Part shown: positions 49,447-61,083 of the stretch, one piece after another
How the letters are laid out: each line of letters starts with the position of its first letter
Position numbering within the stretch: the first letter of the stretch is position 1
NCBI GenBank assembly: GCA_963277665.1
Contig: OY728136.1
Span: 1,973,704,576 to 1,973,768,575, forward strand
Direction of reading: 5' to 3'
DNA length: 64,000 nt
Source: Viscum album
Taxonomy: Eukaryota; Streptophyta; Magnoliopsida; Santalales; Viscaceae
Program-made: the position numbers and the translations under genes
The notes under the pieces: model-generated
Seen by the model: only the letters and a program-made list of their open reading frames with translations
Databases searched by the model: none
Told to the model about the DNA's origin: nothing

Positions 49447-49971
49447 GATTTGAAGAAACTCAAAACCTTGTTGACGAATCTAATTCCGAAGGAAAAGGAA
49501 GACATATAAACTCAATCCAGTCTTTTATTGTATTAGTCTTTCCTTGTAAAAAAATTTTCAACTCTAATGAAATTTTTGGATGGTTGTATCTTGTGTTGTT
49601 ATATACTAATGTTTCATGTACCTTATTTATTTTCCATTCCCTTAAATGCTTTCTGAAAATCACAAAGGGGGTGAAGGAAAAATAACTACATAAAATGGGA
49701 GAAGGAAAATTTAAAATGGAGAAGGAAAAATTTCTAAGTGAAATATCCTTAAAGTAAGGGGAGTACCTCATTACGAAGTTTTTCATTCCCATGATAATGA
49801 AAACTCCATTCCAGAAATCTAGAATACAATCCTTAGAGTTTTAATACCTAAGGGGGAGTTAGTTGTATTCATCATCATTCATGAACAAAGGCAGATAAGT
49901 TTTAATTTCAAAGTCTAGTGAAATTTTTCAAAGTCCTTATATTATTTTTCATAAGGTTATTTGTGCTTTCT
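49447..49971 (+). other. D 3' untranslated region
   Basis: Non-coding sequence between the 3' ORF and the polypurine tract, with several purine-rich AAAGGGGGTGAAGG-like words (near 49668 and 49850). No gene is seen. Confidence 0.55.
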
Positions 49972-49985
49972 AAAAAGGGGGAGAT
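49972..49985 (+). other. Polypurine tract of D
   Basis: AAAAAGGGGGAGA immediately before the 3' LTR; the plus-strand primer of a copia element. Confidence 0.85.
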
Positions 49986-50225
49986 TTTTGGGTCAAAAAG
50001 GTTTTTCTTATGACATTTCCATTCTTTCTTGTTTTGAAAATCACAAACACCCTATACTTAAGAAAATCTACATTTTACTTATATAAGGAAAATTTCCTTC
50101 TCAAAGGAATATACCCCTACCATATTTTCATTGTTCATATCAATATTTTCCTTAAACATAAAAATCGGATTCAAAACAAAAACTTCAGAATCAGATAATA
50201 CTTAGATATGAAGCATTCTGTTTTA

Positions 50226-50690
50226 GGATCCGAATTCTGGATATGAACTGTAATGAAGTTCCACTTCTAATTCCGGATATGAACTCTAATGAAGTTCCAT
50301 TCCGAATTCTGGATACGAACTCTAATGAAGTTTCATTCTGAATTTTGGATACGAACTCTCATATAGTTCGACTCTGAATTCTGGATACAAACTCTTATAT
50401 TGTTAAATTCCGAATTCTGGATACGAACTCTCATATAGTTCCATTCCGAATTTTTGATACGAACTCTAACAAAGTTCAACTCCAAACTTTTATGAGTTCG
50501 ACTATGAACTTTTACTAGTTCGGCTCCGAACTTTTACTAGTTCGGCTTTGAACTGTTACTAGTTCGTCTCCGAACTTTTACTAGTTCGACTCTGAACTTT
50601 TAATAGTTCGACTCCGAACTTTTATGAGTTCGACTCTAAAATTTTACTAGTTTGAGTCTGAATGTTTGTGAGTTCAACTCCGAATTCGGT
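50226..50690 (+). repeat. U3 tandem repeats of D, 3' LTR
   Basis: The same ~43-bp array (to about 50475) and ~22-bp array (TAGTTCGACTCCGAACTTTTAC units) as in the 5' LTR, with more 22-bp units. Confidence 0.75.
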
Positions 50691-51067
50691 AGGTTCAGAT
50701 TCTGAACTCTGGTGAAACCAGACTCCGAAATTCCTTAGAAATTCAGAGTCCGAATTTCTACAGAATTCAGGTTCCAAATTCCTATAAAACATAATCCAAA
50801 TATCTCTTTATTATAGTCTCCGAATTCTATTTTGGTTAGACTCCAAACTTTTATTTACATACATTCTGAACAATATTTTTGTTTATTCTTACACTCATTT
50901 CATTATAAAACGATGTCGTGCTTTCAGTTACACATGTTTTGTTATAAAACGATGTCGTCCATTCTATTTCTAACTAACTGTTGGTTTAGTGACACGTGTA
51001 CAGGTCCCTCCAAAATTTAAGGAAAATATGACCGTTGGAGAAGGGAGGAGACCGTTCCAACCTATCC

Positions 51068-51075
51068 TATAAATA
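51068..51075 (+). promoter_or_regulatory. TATA box, 3' LTR of D
   Basis: TATAAATA, equivalent to 19535 in the 5' LTR. Confidence 0.72.
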
Positions 51076-51238
51076 AGAGCTCATTTGAAAGAGCCTAATA
51101 CAATGAGCTAAAGTTGATCACTCTAGAGACCACACACTGTTAAGGTGATTTATAGAGAAAGAAGATTTTCATGCCTTGTGCATACTGAACTGCTCGCTTA
51201 GATTGCTTCGTGCGACTCTGAATTTTGGTGATTACATT

Positions 51239-51450
51239 CGAGGGCTTTCGGGGATAAAAAGACAGAGGTTCCAACTACCTTGAAGTTGAGGGCTTCCAGG
51301 GATAGGAAGACAGAGGTGTCGACTTCCTTGAAGTTCGAGGGCTTCCTTGCTGAGGAAGACAGAGGTTCCAAAAACCTTGAAGTTGAGGGCTTGCAGGGAT
51401 AGCAAGACAGAGACTCCAATATTCGTATCGAGGGCTTACCTTGGTGTGGG
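51239..51450 (+). repeat. Hairpin-bearing ~48-bp repeats, 3' LTR of D
   Basis: Counterpart of 19707-19915; units GAGGGCTTCC...GGAAGACAGAGG with short inverted arms. Confidence 0.7.
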
Positions 51451-51989
51451 TAAGACATACTTTCTTGAAAGTATAAATCAAGGGACCTTTATCCAAGGTT
51501 GTTGGATACCCTTCTATTTGGGTCAAAAGATTAATATCTTGTTCCATGTTCTTGTTAAAAGTTTTTCAGTTGAATTTTGTATTGTAAGGAAAGTATAATC
51601 TTCTTATATTTCCTTACACTTGTACAATGATTAATTTAGATTCTATACGCTATAAGGTAGAATCACATATTATAAACTTTGGTTAAGTTTCAATTTCAGG
51701 ATCCATATTTCCAGAACTAGTTTTTTGGAATCACTTTCCAGATTTAATCAAGTGAATAGAACTAGAAGTTTTTAACTTCATACTTTGTCCCGATATTTCA
51801 TTGGTTATTAGAGGTGTTTTGAATTTTCATAGTTTAAATTTGTTAAAATTAGATCATTCCTTGTTTAAGGAAATTTTTAAAGTGTACAATTCACCACCCT
51901 TGTATATTGAGCATCTACATCATTATTTCGATCCTAGAATTGCTATCAGAGGTTGGAAACCTCATACTCTATAACAATCTTACATAATC

Positions 51990-54900
51990 CTCAAACAGTA
52001 TAAATTAATAAAAATGGACTGTGTTTTTTAGATATTTATTTTTTAAATATTTCAATTGAGGAGGTATAAAATCTAATAAATGTAACTAAATCCTCCCATT
52101 AAGTTATCATTGTATTTATAAAAACATGTATATATGTCCTACCTCATACTATTCACCCCATAATGATTGATGGAATGTTGTTTTAGGCACTCTATCACCA
52201 ATTCTCAATTCTATATCATTATCACTTCCAGAACTACCATTACAAATGATATTAAGGACCTCTTTTCCAAACATATAATCACTAGAAAAATTATACCATC
52301 ATTGAGGAGAAATCACTGAGTAGTTTTAATAATACCACACATAATAATATTCACATCAATGAAATCCATAAAAAATAACCAAAACTACAAAAAAAAGTAG
52401 ACACACCACCATCTAATAAGCCCTCGACACTAAGATAATAATCAGCAAACAAAATCCACCGCCATCACCACCAAAGAAATGGATGATAATACCACCCACA
52501 TTTAAGAGCATCCCACCGAGAGCTCTATACCATTCCTAAAAATAAATCTATTTTATATAATACAAGTATAAAATATATTTTTCATTGGAAGGATCTCATC
52601 ATCAAAAACATGTTACCCACACCATAGAAGTCTACATTGGGGAGATATTCCAAAAAGATTCACCAAAACAAGTTAGGGAAGAAATTATTTATTAACATAG
52701 TGAATAATAAAAAATAATGGAAACCACCCCTTGAAAGGATATAATCATCATCAAAATGTATATTCCATGATAGAAATAGAATAGGCCTCCACTGGAAACT
52801 TACATAAAAAACCTTTACTTCAATTACCCATGTGTGACTAAAATATATTTGAGTGTTCCACCAACCCAGTCACAACCCACTGCATAACCCATTATGATAG
52901 ACCAACATAATTTCTTTCATGCTGGATAATGTATAATTATTTGAGGGGTAATGATATAAATAACCACTAAAACATTCAACTAAACATGAAAAACAAAAAC
53001 TCACCATAGAAATAGAATGGTATCCACCATCAATCTCGGCACCCTCAAAAACAAAATCCACCATGAAATCCATCACATCATACCAAGGGTGGGGTATATA
53101 GTAGAATGTCAAGTAAAAAAGTGAGTAAAGAGTGGGAAAAAAATTCCACTGACACTAAAAAGGACTACTAATGGGATTCATTCTTATTTAGATAAAAAAT
53201 CGCATTACTTATTAGGTAAATTGTTTTCCAGAGGGATATGATACCAGACTCCTAGTTTCATGTGCTATAGTAACGCAGTGCATGGAAAGGGGGTTGTTCA
53301 CACAAAAAAGTAATCAATCATAGTATATATTCAACATACACCAATAATTATCATAAGAAAAAGAAAAATATTATTATATACATCATTCATAAAATTATAA
53401 ACAAATTATATTAAAATCAATGAATAAACCCACTATGATATTTACCTTTAAAAATGATGATAAGACTTGTGAATTACTCTATAATAAGACTATTATAAGA
53501 AACTTTTATAAAATCCACATCATTTTTTGATTTTACTAATCTATTTTGGAATCAAAAATCATATCCATAAACCATTAGGATAAAATTAGAGGAGAAAATG
53601 AGTAGGAGAATAGTAAGGATAAAGGGGATAATCATAACCTTTGGTGATGAAGAAACCCCATTATAACATTGTGGATTCAATGGTAAATATAAAGAATAAA
53701 AATAGATAAATGGTTTTATTTATCCTAATTATGGTTGACTAGAATTCTCCAAACTAGATGTTGGATTTAAAAATAAATCACCTCAAATGACTATCTTTAC
53801 CCCCATTTAACAAAATGGATAGGCTACCACATCAGGACTCTGTTAGACCACATCTATGTTCTAATTGTAAACTATGTCACCAATACTAGATATTGAACCA
53901 CCATTTTTGGGTGATAAAACTACTACATGGACACCTGAACTCTAGTATCCTCTAATAGGGTTTTAGAGGATGAAATCGTACTCTACCCAAGCCTCCATAT
54001 TTATTAAAGAGTAAAAAATTATCCTTGAGTTATTATCCTCATTTAATCTCAAAATCATCATAGAAAACATATTATATATTCCCATAGTCTCTATTTAATG
54101 ATCTGAATCCAAAATCCTAAATAGTCCCCATCTCAAGTTTCCCTAGAGTATAATCATTTTCAAATTCTACTAACACCCAATGGCGTATATCATTGAGAAC
54201 TCCCCACCATAATATTTTTTCACTTAAAAATGATATTTTTGTATCTCTAGTGTATTTATTTGGATAAATAAATTACATGTACATATCAATTTTATAAAAT
54301 TCAATTAATTATAGTCATGATTTTACTATACTAAAACTACATAACCTATCTATTCTATAATATCCTCTTAATTTGGTACATCATATATAGAATTCTTCAC
54401 TCAAATGGCCACTGGTGTTTCTTATTTTCTTAAATCCACATTTAAGATTTATATTTTCAATATTCATAACTTCCATACCAATATATTTCACCATGTATAA
54501 AACCACACAATTAAAATTCAAAATTAAAAAATCCATAAAAATAAAGAGTCTTGAAAAATATTGTGGGAAATGGACCTAAGAATGACCAATAAATAGGGGT
54601 TCTGAATTCTATTATAATGTTCATGTAGACATTAACACCTAAACAATAATTTAAATAACAAATGGATACATGTATGAAACTTTCTCATTTCATCATCCAT
54701 GATAAGTTTTATTCATATCACCATTGAGGCCAATGCCAACCACCCCTCATTATCTCACCATTAGGAAATTAGTTCTTCTATCATCAAAACTCTAATATAA
54801 ATTATTAAATTATTAAATAAATCATCAAATATATGTAATTAAGATGAACCAAAGGACCATTGATCTCTTAATAGACATACATAAGTGAATTCTCTTTCAA

Positions 54901-55534
54901 TATGGGAATAAAATATGATTAGAATAATATCCACCACTTATCCAAAAGGGGGTTCCATGACCCTTCCCAGAGGGGACCATGCCATGACTTTCCAAGTCCA
55001 CCTCTGATAGGCCAGGTTTTAGAGACTAGCATCGAGAAAGTATATCACTATCATGGGAGGCCTTAGCCTAAGTACATGTAAACATGCACAAAACTACAAG
55101 CCTATATAATACTGAAATGTAAAAAAACTGAACAACCACGGAAGCATACATCTAAATCCCACAACCAAAATATGATAAAAAGTAAAGGAAAGAAAATGGG
55201 CCCAAATAAAATCCTACCACAAAGAGTCTAAAACACAAGTCCATCCTGAAATTATGTAATGGGGATTTACCTCGAAAAGTTTTTGGAACACCCATCGGTT
55301 TGTTTGGTCTCAGTAAGAATCGTCTAGTTCTGGTCTATCTAGGACTCCGTGAAAAGGTAATTCATCTACACAAGATATGACACGTGTGGGAAAGGCCTGT
55401 ACATAAGTGATTATAATAGTACTTGGGAGGAAACACCAAAAAAACAATGAAACAAAATAAATACATTCATCTCTATATAGGTATATTTCTATAGATCATA
55501 TGATAATAATATCTATATATACTCAAAAAAGACA
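51990..55534. other. AT-rich spacer, nothing confidently assigned
   Basis: No gene is recognised in this 3.5 kb. Open stretches are short and without motifs. At 55001-55014 the minus strand reads like a tRNA-Met primer site with a 2-nt insertion, and the following ~380 bp are somewhat more GC-rich with an LTR-like texture, but no paired LTR or pol was found. Confidence 0.45.
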
Positions 55535-55537
55535 CAT

Positions 55538-56854
55538 CACTAGTGAAAAAAAATATTTTTAATGTCAGATTATTTTATTTTTTATGTCATTTCTTAGTTG
55601 GAGTTATTAAAGGCGATGTTATAAATATTTTTTTTAAATCAGTTATAAAAAAACTGATGTTGTAAATCTATAAAAGAACGGATTTTTTACGTTGGTTATA
55701 TAAAAAATGACGTGTTATATTGTTTACTACATCGATTATTAAATAAATGATGTTAAAACGGTTCCAAGTTTAGCTTATTTATGTTGGTTATTAAATAAAC
55801 AACATAATAAAAAATATACCACTTTGGTTATGAAATAACCGATGTAACAAAGCATGACTTTGAAGCATTTTTGGAATCCGTTATTTAATAATAGACAAAA
55901 AAACATTATACCACGTCAGTTTTTAGATAACCAACGTGGAAAACCAATACCCCAATCATTTTTTACATCAGTTATAAAATTACCAGTGTAAAAAACTTTT
56001 TTTTAAAACTCATGAAACCATTCCTCTGCACTGCCAAAACAGACCAGAAACAGGAAAAACCTGAACAAAACCAGACTATAAAAACAAGTTGAACTAGACC
56101 AAAACATGAAGAACCAGCAGAAAAATTAAACATTCACATTTATAACAATTAATGCTTATAATATCAACTAAAAAATTAAACCCAACAAAACAACTATCAA
56201 ATACACATTAACAATTACAACATTCAAAATTACATTTTACACTAAAAACAATCTAAATTCTAATCAATATTCCAAAATAATTTGGCCATTCCACTTGTAA
56301 GTGTTTGATATCTTGAGCACTATAATGTTGAGCGTCATAAAATAGATAAAAATTAAACAAAATTTAGTTATCATTTATAATGAATAAATCAAATGAGATA
56401 TTATGGAAGGGTTTATAATGAAATATAACCTCATCAAACATCAAAATTGTTCTAGTAGTAATTATTTCATACATAAATCTTAACATATAATATCTGCATT
56501 CAATGATGCCTTTTTTTTTATGAAATTTCTGTTTAAATGAGTTTTATCAATTCAAAATATCATTTTTATGTAACACATCCAAAATATAGAAATTATAAAT
56601 GGATATTTTCCTTTACATTTACATATTTGATCTTGTTAATCTTTTTCTTTATGTTTTATCAAAATTAGGCCCATCCCCTATTAGAAAATAATTTTAATGA
56701 GATAAATATAAAATTAATTATAAAATAAACACCTATTAAGAAATTTAAGCCAACTTTTCCAACATATTCTTAAACTTTTCTCACAAATCTCCATAGAGAG
56801 AGCATATCCAATAAAAAAATTTCTACCATGAAAAAAAAACACATAACATCCAAT
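55538..56854. mobile_element. Left end of a CACTA-like transposon, interrupted by E
   Basis: Starts CACTAGTGAAAAA at 55538. Within about 450 bp there are repeated inverted words built on ACATCGGTTAT / ATAACCGATGT (for example GTTATTAAATAAATGATGT and GAAATAACCGATGTAAC), the typical subterminal pattern of plant CACTA elements. No matching TAGTG end occurs before element E begins at 56855, so the right half is presumably beyond E or lost. No transposase coding is seen. The extent beyond about 56030 is inferred. Confidence 0.55.
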
Positions 56855-58394
56855 TGTAACACACCAATCTTACACGGTACGATTCTCTTTGAATAACACA
56901 ATAGCTTGTGATGTACGCAACTTCGAGTTCTAGCACACCACGACCAATCAAACTAGTCGTTATGAATAGTCAAACCCAATTTTTAAAATTTTTAAAATTT
57001 TATTTTTCAAAATGGACTTATTTTTTGGATTCTTAATATCCAAATTAGCTTAGGGTGAATTTTTGTTTTTTTCTGAAAACATTCAAGTTTTGATGAATAG
57101 TGAAAACCATTGCATTATTGATTTAACCGAATTTTTAGCTATGTAATTATTTATTTTATTTAAATTTATTTTATGTCAAAATACATACGTAATACCTATA
57201 TTAGTTCAATGTAATTAATTGGAGACATTTTATAATAAAATTTGATGTGTAAAATTTTATTTAATTTTTTAACGTCTTTTACCCACCTTCTAGGCAGGTT
57301 AACAAATTTGCATAAAATGTAATTTTACCGCTTTTATGAATTGAATTTAAAAAATCTAAGAGACATTATTGATATCAGTAAGTAAAATGTGGTTCAATAA
57401 GATAAAATTTTGTTTTGGTGAATAGGAACTTTTGACTTTTATTTACCATGGTTGAAAGTAAATTGGATTATTAAAGGTAAAATTTATTTTATTATTACCC
57501 TAAATCATGTCCTAATTCTATTGGATAAGTTTATTTCGACAAAAATAAACCTTATGAATAAAATATGATCCTTTTGGACCACTTGAATTAGATTAGGACA
57601 TTTAATTTTATTTTATTTAAAGAAGAGTTAAAAATGTAAAATTCAATATTTAATAACTAAACCATTTTTAATATAAGATTATACATAAGATAAATTTGTC
57701 TATAAATATTCATTAGAAATATAAAAAGATTTCCTACATAATTGAATTTTATTTATAATTTTTATACATTAAATAATTAAATTTGTTTATGACACAATGA
57801 TGATGCAGTAATAACCAAATTATTGAATGACTAAAATAATTGATATTATAAATATCCAAATAAATTTAAATTGAGACTTATGATGAATTAAACTAATTTT
57901 ATAGGTTAATATTACATGTTAGGGTTTATTAATAAAAAAATTTCTAATTAATAAAGTTGTTATGACTTTGACAAAAACAAAATACCAAATAATGTCAAAA
58001 TTGACATAAATGACTTTTTAAAACAAATATTATATTATTAATTAAAATAATATTCCTAAAAATTTAAGGTTATGAAAAAGGAATTATATAATTTTATATA
58101 TATTAACAATTAACCACTTTTGGTTCTCTTGGATTTTTATAGTATGTTTATTAACAATTTATTATAATATTACAAGAATACATAGAAAAAGTTGAACTAT
58201 TTAACTAATAGTTAAATCTAAAAGATAAGGTTAATATGCTGACCTAAAAATTTCTAAAACCTATTGGTCGAAAGTTTTTTGACCTATCCCCATTTTATCC
58301 TCCAAATAAATAATTTTTGACCCATTTTAAACCGAATATTATTTTATAATAAAATAATATTTCCAACTTTTACTAAAGTGACCCTCACCTCTCT

Positions 58395-58402
58395 TATAAA
58401 AG
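58395..58402 (+). promoter_or_regulatory. TATA box, 5' LTR of E
   Basis: TATAAAAG in CTCTTATAAAAGGG, the same context as in C. Confidence 0.68.
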
Positions 58403-58745
58403 GGTACATCCCCTAATCATAATTTCACAACTCCAAATCCATTTGGCTCGGCCAAACCCTACTCAAATATCCTCCCAGCGACCCCCACTTCTACATAGAG
58501 TCCTTAATTTGATCATAAATCTGTCCTAAGGATCCCTTTTGATCAACTCAAAAGGAAACACCTGAAGAAGACGTAATAATTTCACCACCTATTACAAAAT
58601 TCTTTTCTTCTTCCACTTCCTCTTTCTTTGTTGTTTACATACCAAAATAATAAATCCAGTAACATATATGTATTTGGATTTTATTATAAATATATTATAA
58701 AAATAGTCATTATTTTATCCGTCCTATGAATGATAAGTCACCATA

Positions 58746-58774
58746 CGTGCGTACGTACGGCTTACCGTCTCCAC
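58746..58774 (+). repeat. 29-nt LTR motif, first copy (E)
   Basis: CGTGCGTACGTACGG, then TACCGTCTCCAC, the complement of the C motif and retained without visible change in an otherwise eroded LTR. Confidence 0.75.
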
Positions 58775-58934
58775 GTCGTGGTGTAGTTGTTATTCAAACA
58801 CTTCATAATTTGGATGGGTATAATAATGAGTATAACTGATGTAAATAATAAATATAACATTTTAATTATTCTTTATATATGATATACCATCAAATTACAT
58901 AAGATTTCACCATCAATAGAATGATATTGCCGCT

Positions 58935-58963
58935 CGTGCGTACGTACGGATTACCGTCTCCAT
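58935..58963 (+). repeat. 29-nt LTR motif, second copy (E)
   Basis: Same motif with one terminal change (CCAT for CCAC) and the variable spot AT; about 190 bp from the first copy, as in C. Confidence 0.75.
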
Positions 58964-59290
58964 GAATGCGATGAAATTCATTCCCCATCATAACCATTCA
59001 AGAATAATTTTCATTTTATAAATAAAAATAATGTTTAAGAACTTAATATCATACTGGATATGAATAAAATTCATCCTAACCATAACAAAAATGTCTTACG
59101 TAACCAATCATATAGAGTATAATGAATCATTCAACACTCGAAACAATGATACTACTAAAATATTATTAACAAAGAAATATTAGAAGATCATATATGATAT
59201 AATATTTATGTATGTGGTTCTTGTATAATTTAATAAAAATGATTTAACTATTATACAAGATATTAATGTACCTTTTACCAAGAAAAATCA

Positions 59291-59300
59291 CAAGGTAAGG
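59291..59300 (+). promoter_or_regulatory. Splice-donor-like site in E LTR
   Basis: CAAGGTAAGG followed by GTTAA. The same ACAAG|GTAAGGGTT word is at about 25981-25995 (minus) in C's 3' LTR and about 44890-44904 in its 5' LTR. It is downstream of the TATA box. Donor function is inferred from consensus only. Confidence 0.35.
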
Positions 59301-60584
59301 GTTAATTCTTCAATCTCTTCATTGTCTGAGTTTGTTTATACGTGAGTATCTACTAGGACCACTTTATCATCCACATTTGTGTTTCTTAAAAATGTATTTC
59401 AAAAAAATTATTATTTCCTACACTATGGGTTAATGTAATTTATACCCTTGTTTGAATTTTTATAATATGTTTATAAAGGAATCTTTCTTTCTTTTTCCAA
59501 ACAAGGTCCTTTACGACTATTTTGACAAAATTAAGGAACGGATATTTCTTTATCTTATACGGAGGGTGCGGTTATTTTCTGCCATTATAACACCTTCAAA
59601 GATTTCATTATAATATTATAGGAATATTTTGAAAACAAATGTATTATTTTATAGTAATGTTACTTTTAAATGATTTTAAAATCGAAAGAGATATTTCTCT
59701 CAAATAGCTTTTATTTCATCTATGTCAACATCCTTTGATGGATTTTATACTTTTTTGAAGTTGATGTATTATGATGCAATCTTCCATATTTTATTTAAGG
59801 TTTTGAGGTATGTTTGACTGTGGATATTTTATTTTTATACCATTCATGGTTTATGTCTAAAGTATCAACATTTCGTATGCTAGTTTTAATATGAACAGTT
59901 ATGTTATATTTCATCCTTTTTATATGAGGAATGTATTAGACTTAGTAAGTGATGGGTGGATCCCTCTATAGCTCCTCGATGCATCGGTAGGTTTCATGAG
60001 ACAAACTAGTGTCTTGGCACAAGGCCTTGAAAAAATATTATTTGTAGTCTTGGAACGAGGCCTTGACTATATGGTTATGATGTTTGGAATTATGCATTTC
60101 ATCATTATGAAATTGGCTATTGATATTACATGTGATTATTCAACTAGTAGAATACATTTGTGAATAAGTAAATGGAATTATTTGATTTATCATTTCCATA
60201 TTATGATGATGTTTATGTTTAAAAGGATTGTGTTTTAGTTTTATACATTTCCTTAAATATTTATGCTTATTTATTAAATTTTCCGCTATATTTTTATCTT
60301 TACTGAGCATTTCAGATCACCCATTTCTTTGTTTTATTTTTCCCAGGATGTGGAAATTATATTATGACTGGCCTATAGGGATAGTCTAAAAGAGATGAAT
60401 GTATTAAAAGGAGACACAATGTTGTTGTTTTTCAATTCATAATGTAATGTATAACTTATGTATGTATCTAGTAATTTCAAGGCAACTAAATTGATTAGTC
60501 TGTTGGTATTTGATCCCTTGTGATCATGCTAGTGTTAGGTATTAATGCACCAACTCTAGTTAAATAGGGTCGGGGAGTTACAGT

Positions 60585-60599
60585 TGGTATTAAAAGAGG
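60585..60599 (+). other. Decayed primer-binding site of E
   Basis: TGGTATTAAAAGAGG, two bases after the LTR; the TGGTAT start is intact and the rest altered relative to TGGTATCAGAGG. Confidence 0.7.
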
Positions 60600-60737
60600 T
60601 TTAGTATGAACCTTGGAAGCCAGATATAGAAAATATCTGATTAGAGAAAATTACCATAAGATAGACTTTGAGGATTAGTATAGAAGAACTTCCTAAAATT
60701 TTGGTAATGTAGCCATTTTTTGAGTTTTTCAAGAAAA

Positions 60738-60897
60738 ACATCCCTTTCTTGATTCGAGCAGGTAGAGGTGGCTCTGGAATAGACATACCTAGGAGTGAAA
60801 ACTCCAACAAGGTGTTTCAGGCTTGACCTGGGGTATCCTTGTACACGATAATGGGCCTTGCTACACTCTTGGTTATGACACTCCTGGGGGATATGCT
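60738..60897 (+). other. Conserved untranslated leader of E
   Basis: Alignable over its whole length to the B and C leaders (GAGCAGGTAGAGGTGGCTCTGG, then GGGCCTTGCTACACTC, then CACTCCTGGGGGATATG on the plus strand), with scattered substitutions. Confidence 0.75.
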
Positions 60898-61083
60898 TTG
60901 GATAATTCACATTTTATTTACAAACCATTATGAAGTATTTATGAGTATATACCTCCTCAAAGAAAACATTTTTATGATTATGGATTATATCCATAAACTG
61001 TTCAATTTTTGTTAAGTGTTTTTCAAGTTAGGTATTATGTATTGTGATTCATAAACTAATCTTTTGTATGACATTAGTTAGAA

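Larger units (their letters stand above)
18555..51984 (+). mobile_element. Element D: Ty1/copia (SIRE/Maximus-like) retrotransposon hosting C and B
   Basis: LTRs at 18555-20458 and 49986-51984 are flanked by a perfect TAATC duplication (18550-18554 and 51985-51989). The order is 5' LTR, tRNA-Met primer site, gag, protease, integrase, RNase H, then a further ORF before the polypurine tract. Protease/integrase before RNase H, the UBN2-like gag and the additional 3' ORF place it in Ty1/copia, closest to SIRE/Maximus. Without the nested element C plus its duplicated 5 bp (22,451 bp together) D is about 11 kb. Reverse transcriptase is deleted and the other ORFs are broken, so it is non-autonomous. 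Confidence 0.92.
49986..51984 (+). repeat. Element D 3' LTR (1999 bp)
   Basis: Pairs with 18555-20458 and ends TTACA before TAATC. It is about 95 bp longer than the 5' copy, mostly because the 22-bp U3 repeat has about nine rather than six units. The pair is more diverged than those of B or C, consistent with D being the oldest of the nest. Confidence 0.9.
56855..60582 (+). repeat. Element E 5' LTR (3728 bp)
   Basis: Aligns with the C LTR (read on C's minus strand) from its first bases (TACACGGTACG, then TGTACGCAAC) to its last (GGGTCGGGGAGTTACA). TATA box, 29-nt motif pair and donor-like sites are all retained despite heavy divergence. Confidence 0.88.

Noticed and set aside
52870..53112. 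80-codon minus frame as a host gene
   Set aside because: No motif, no neighbours, AT-rich low-complexity context; length is expected by chance.
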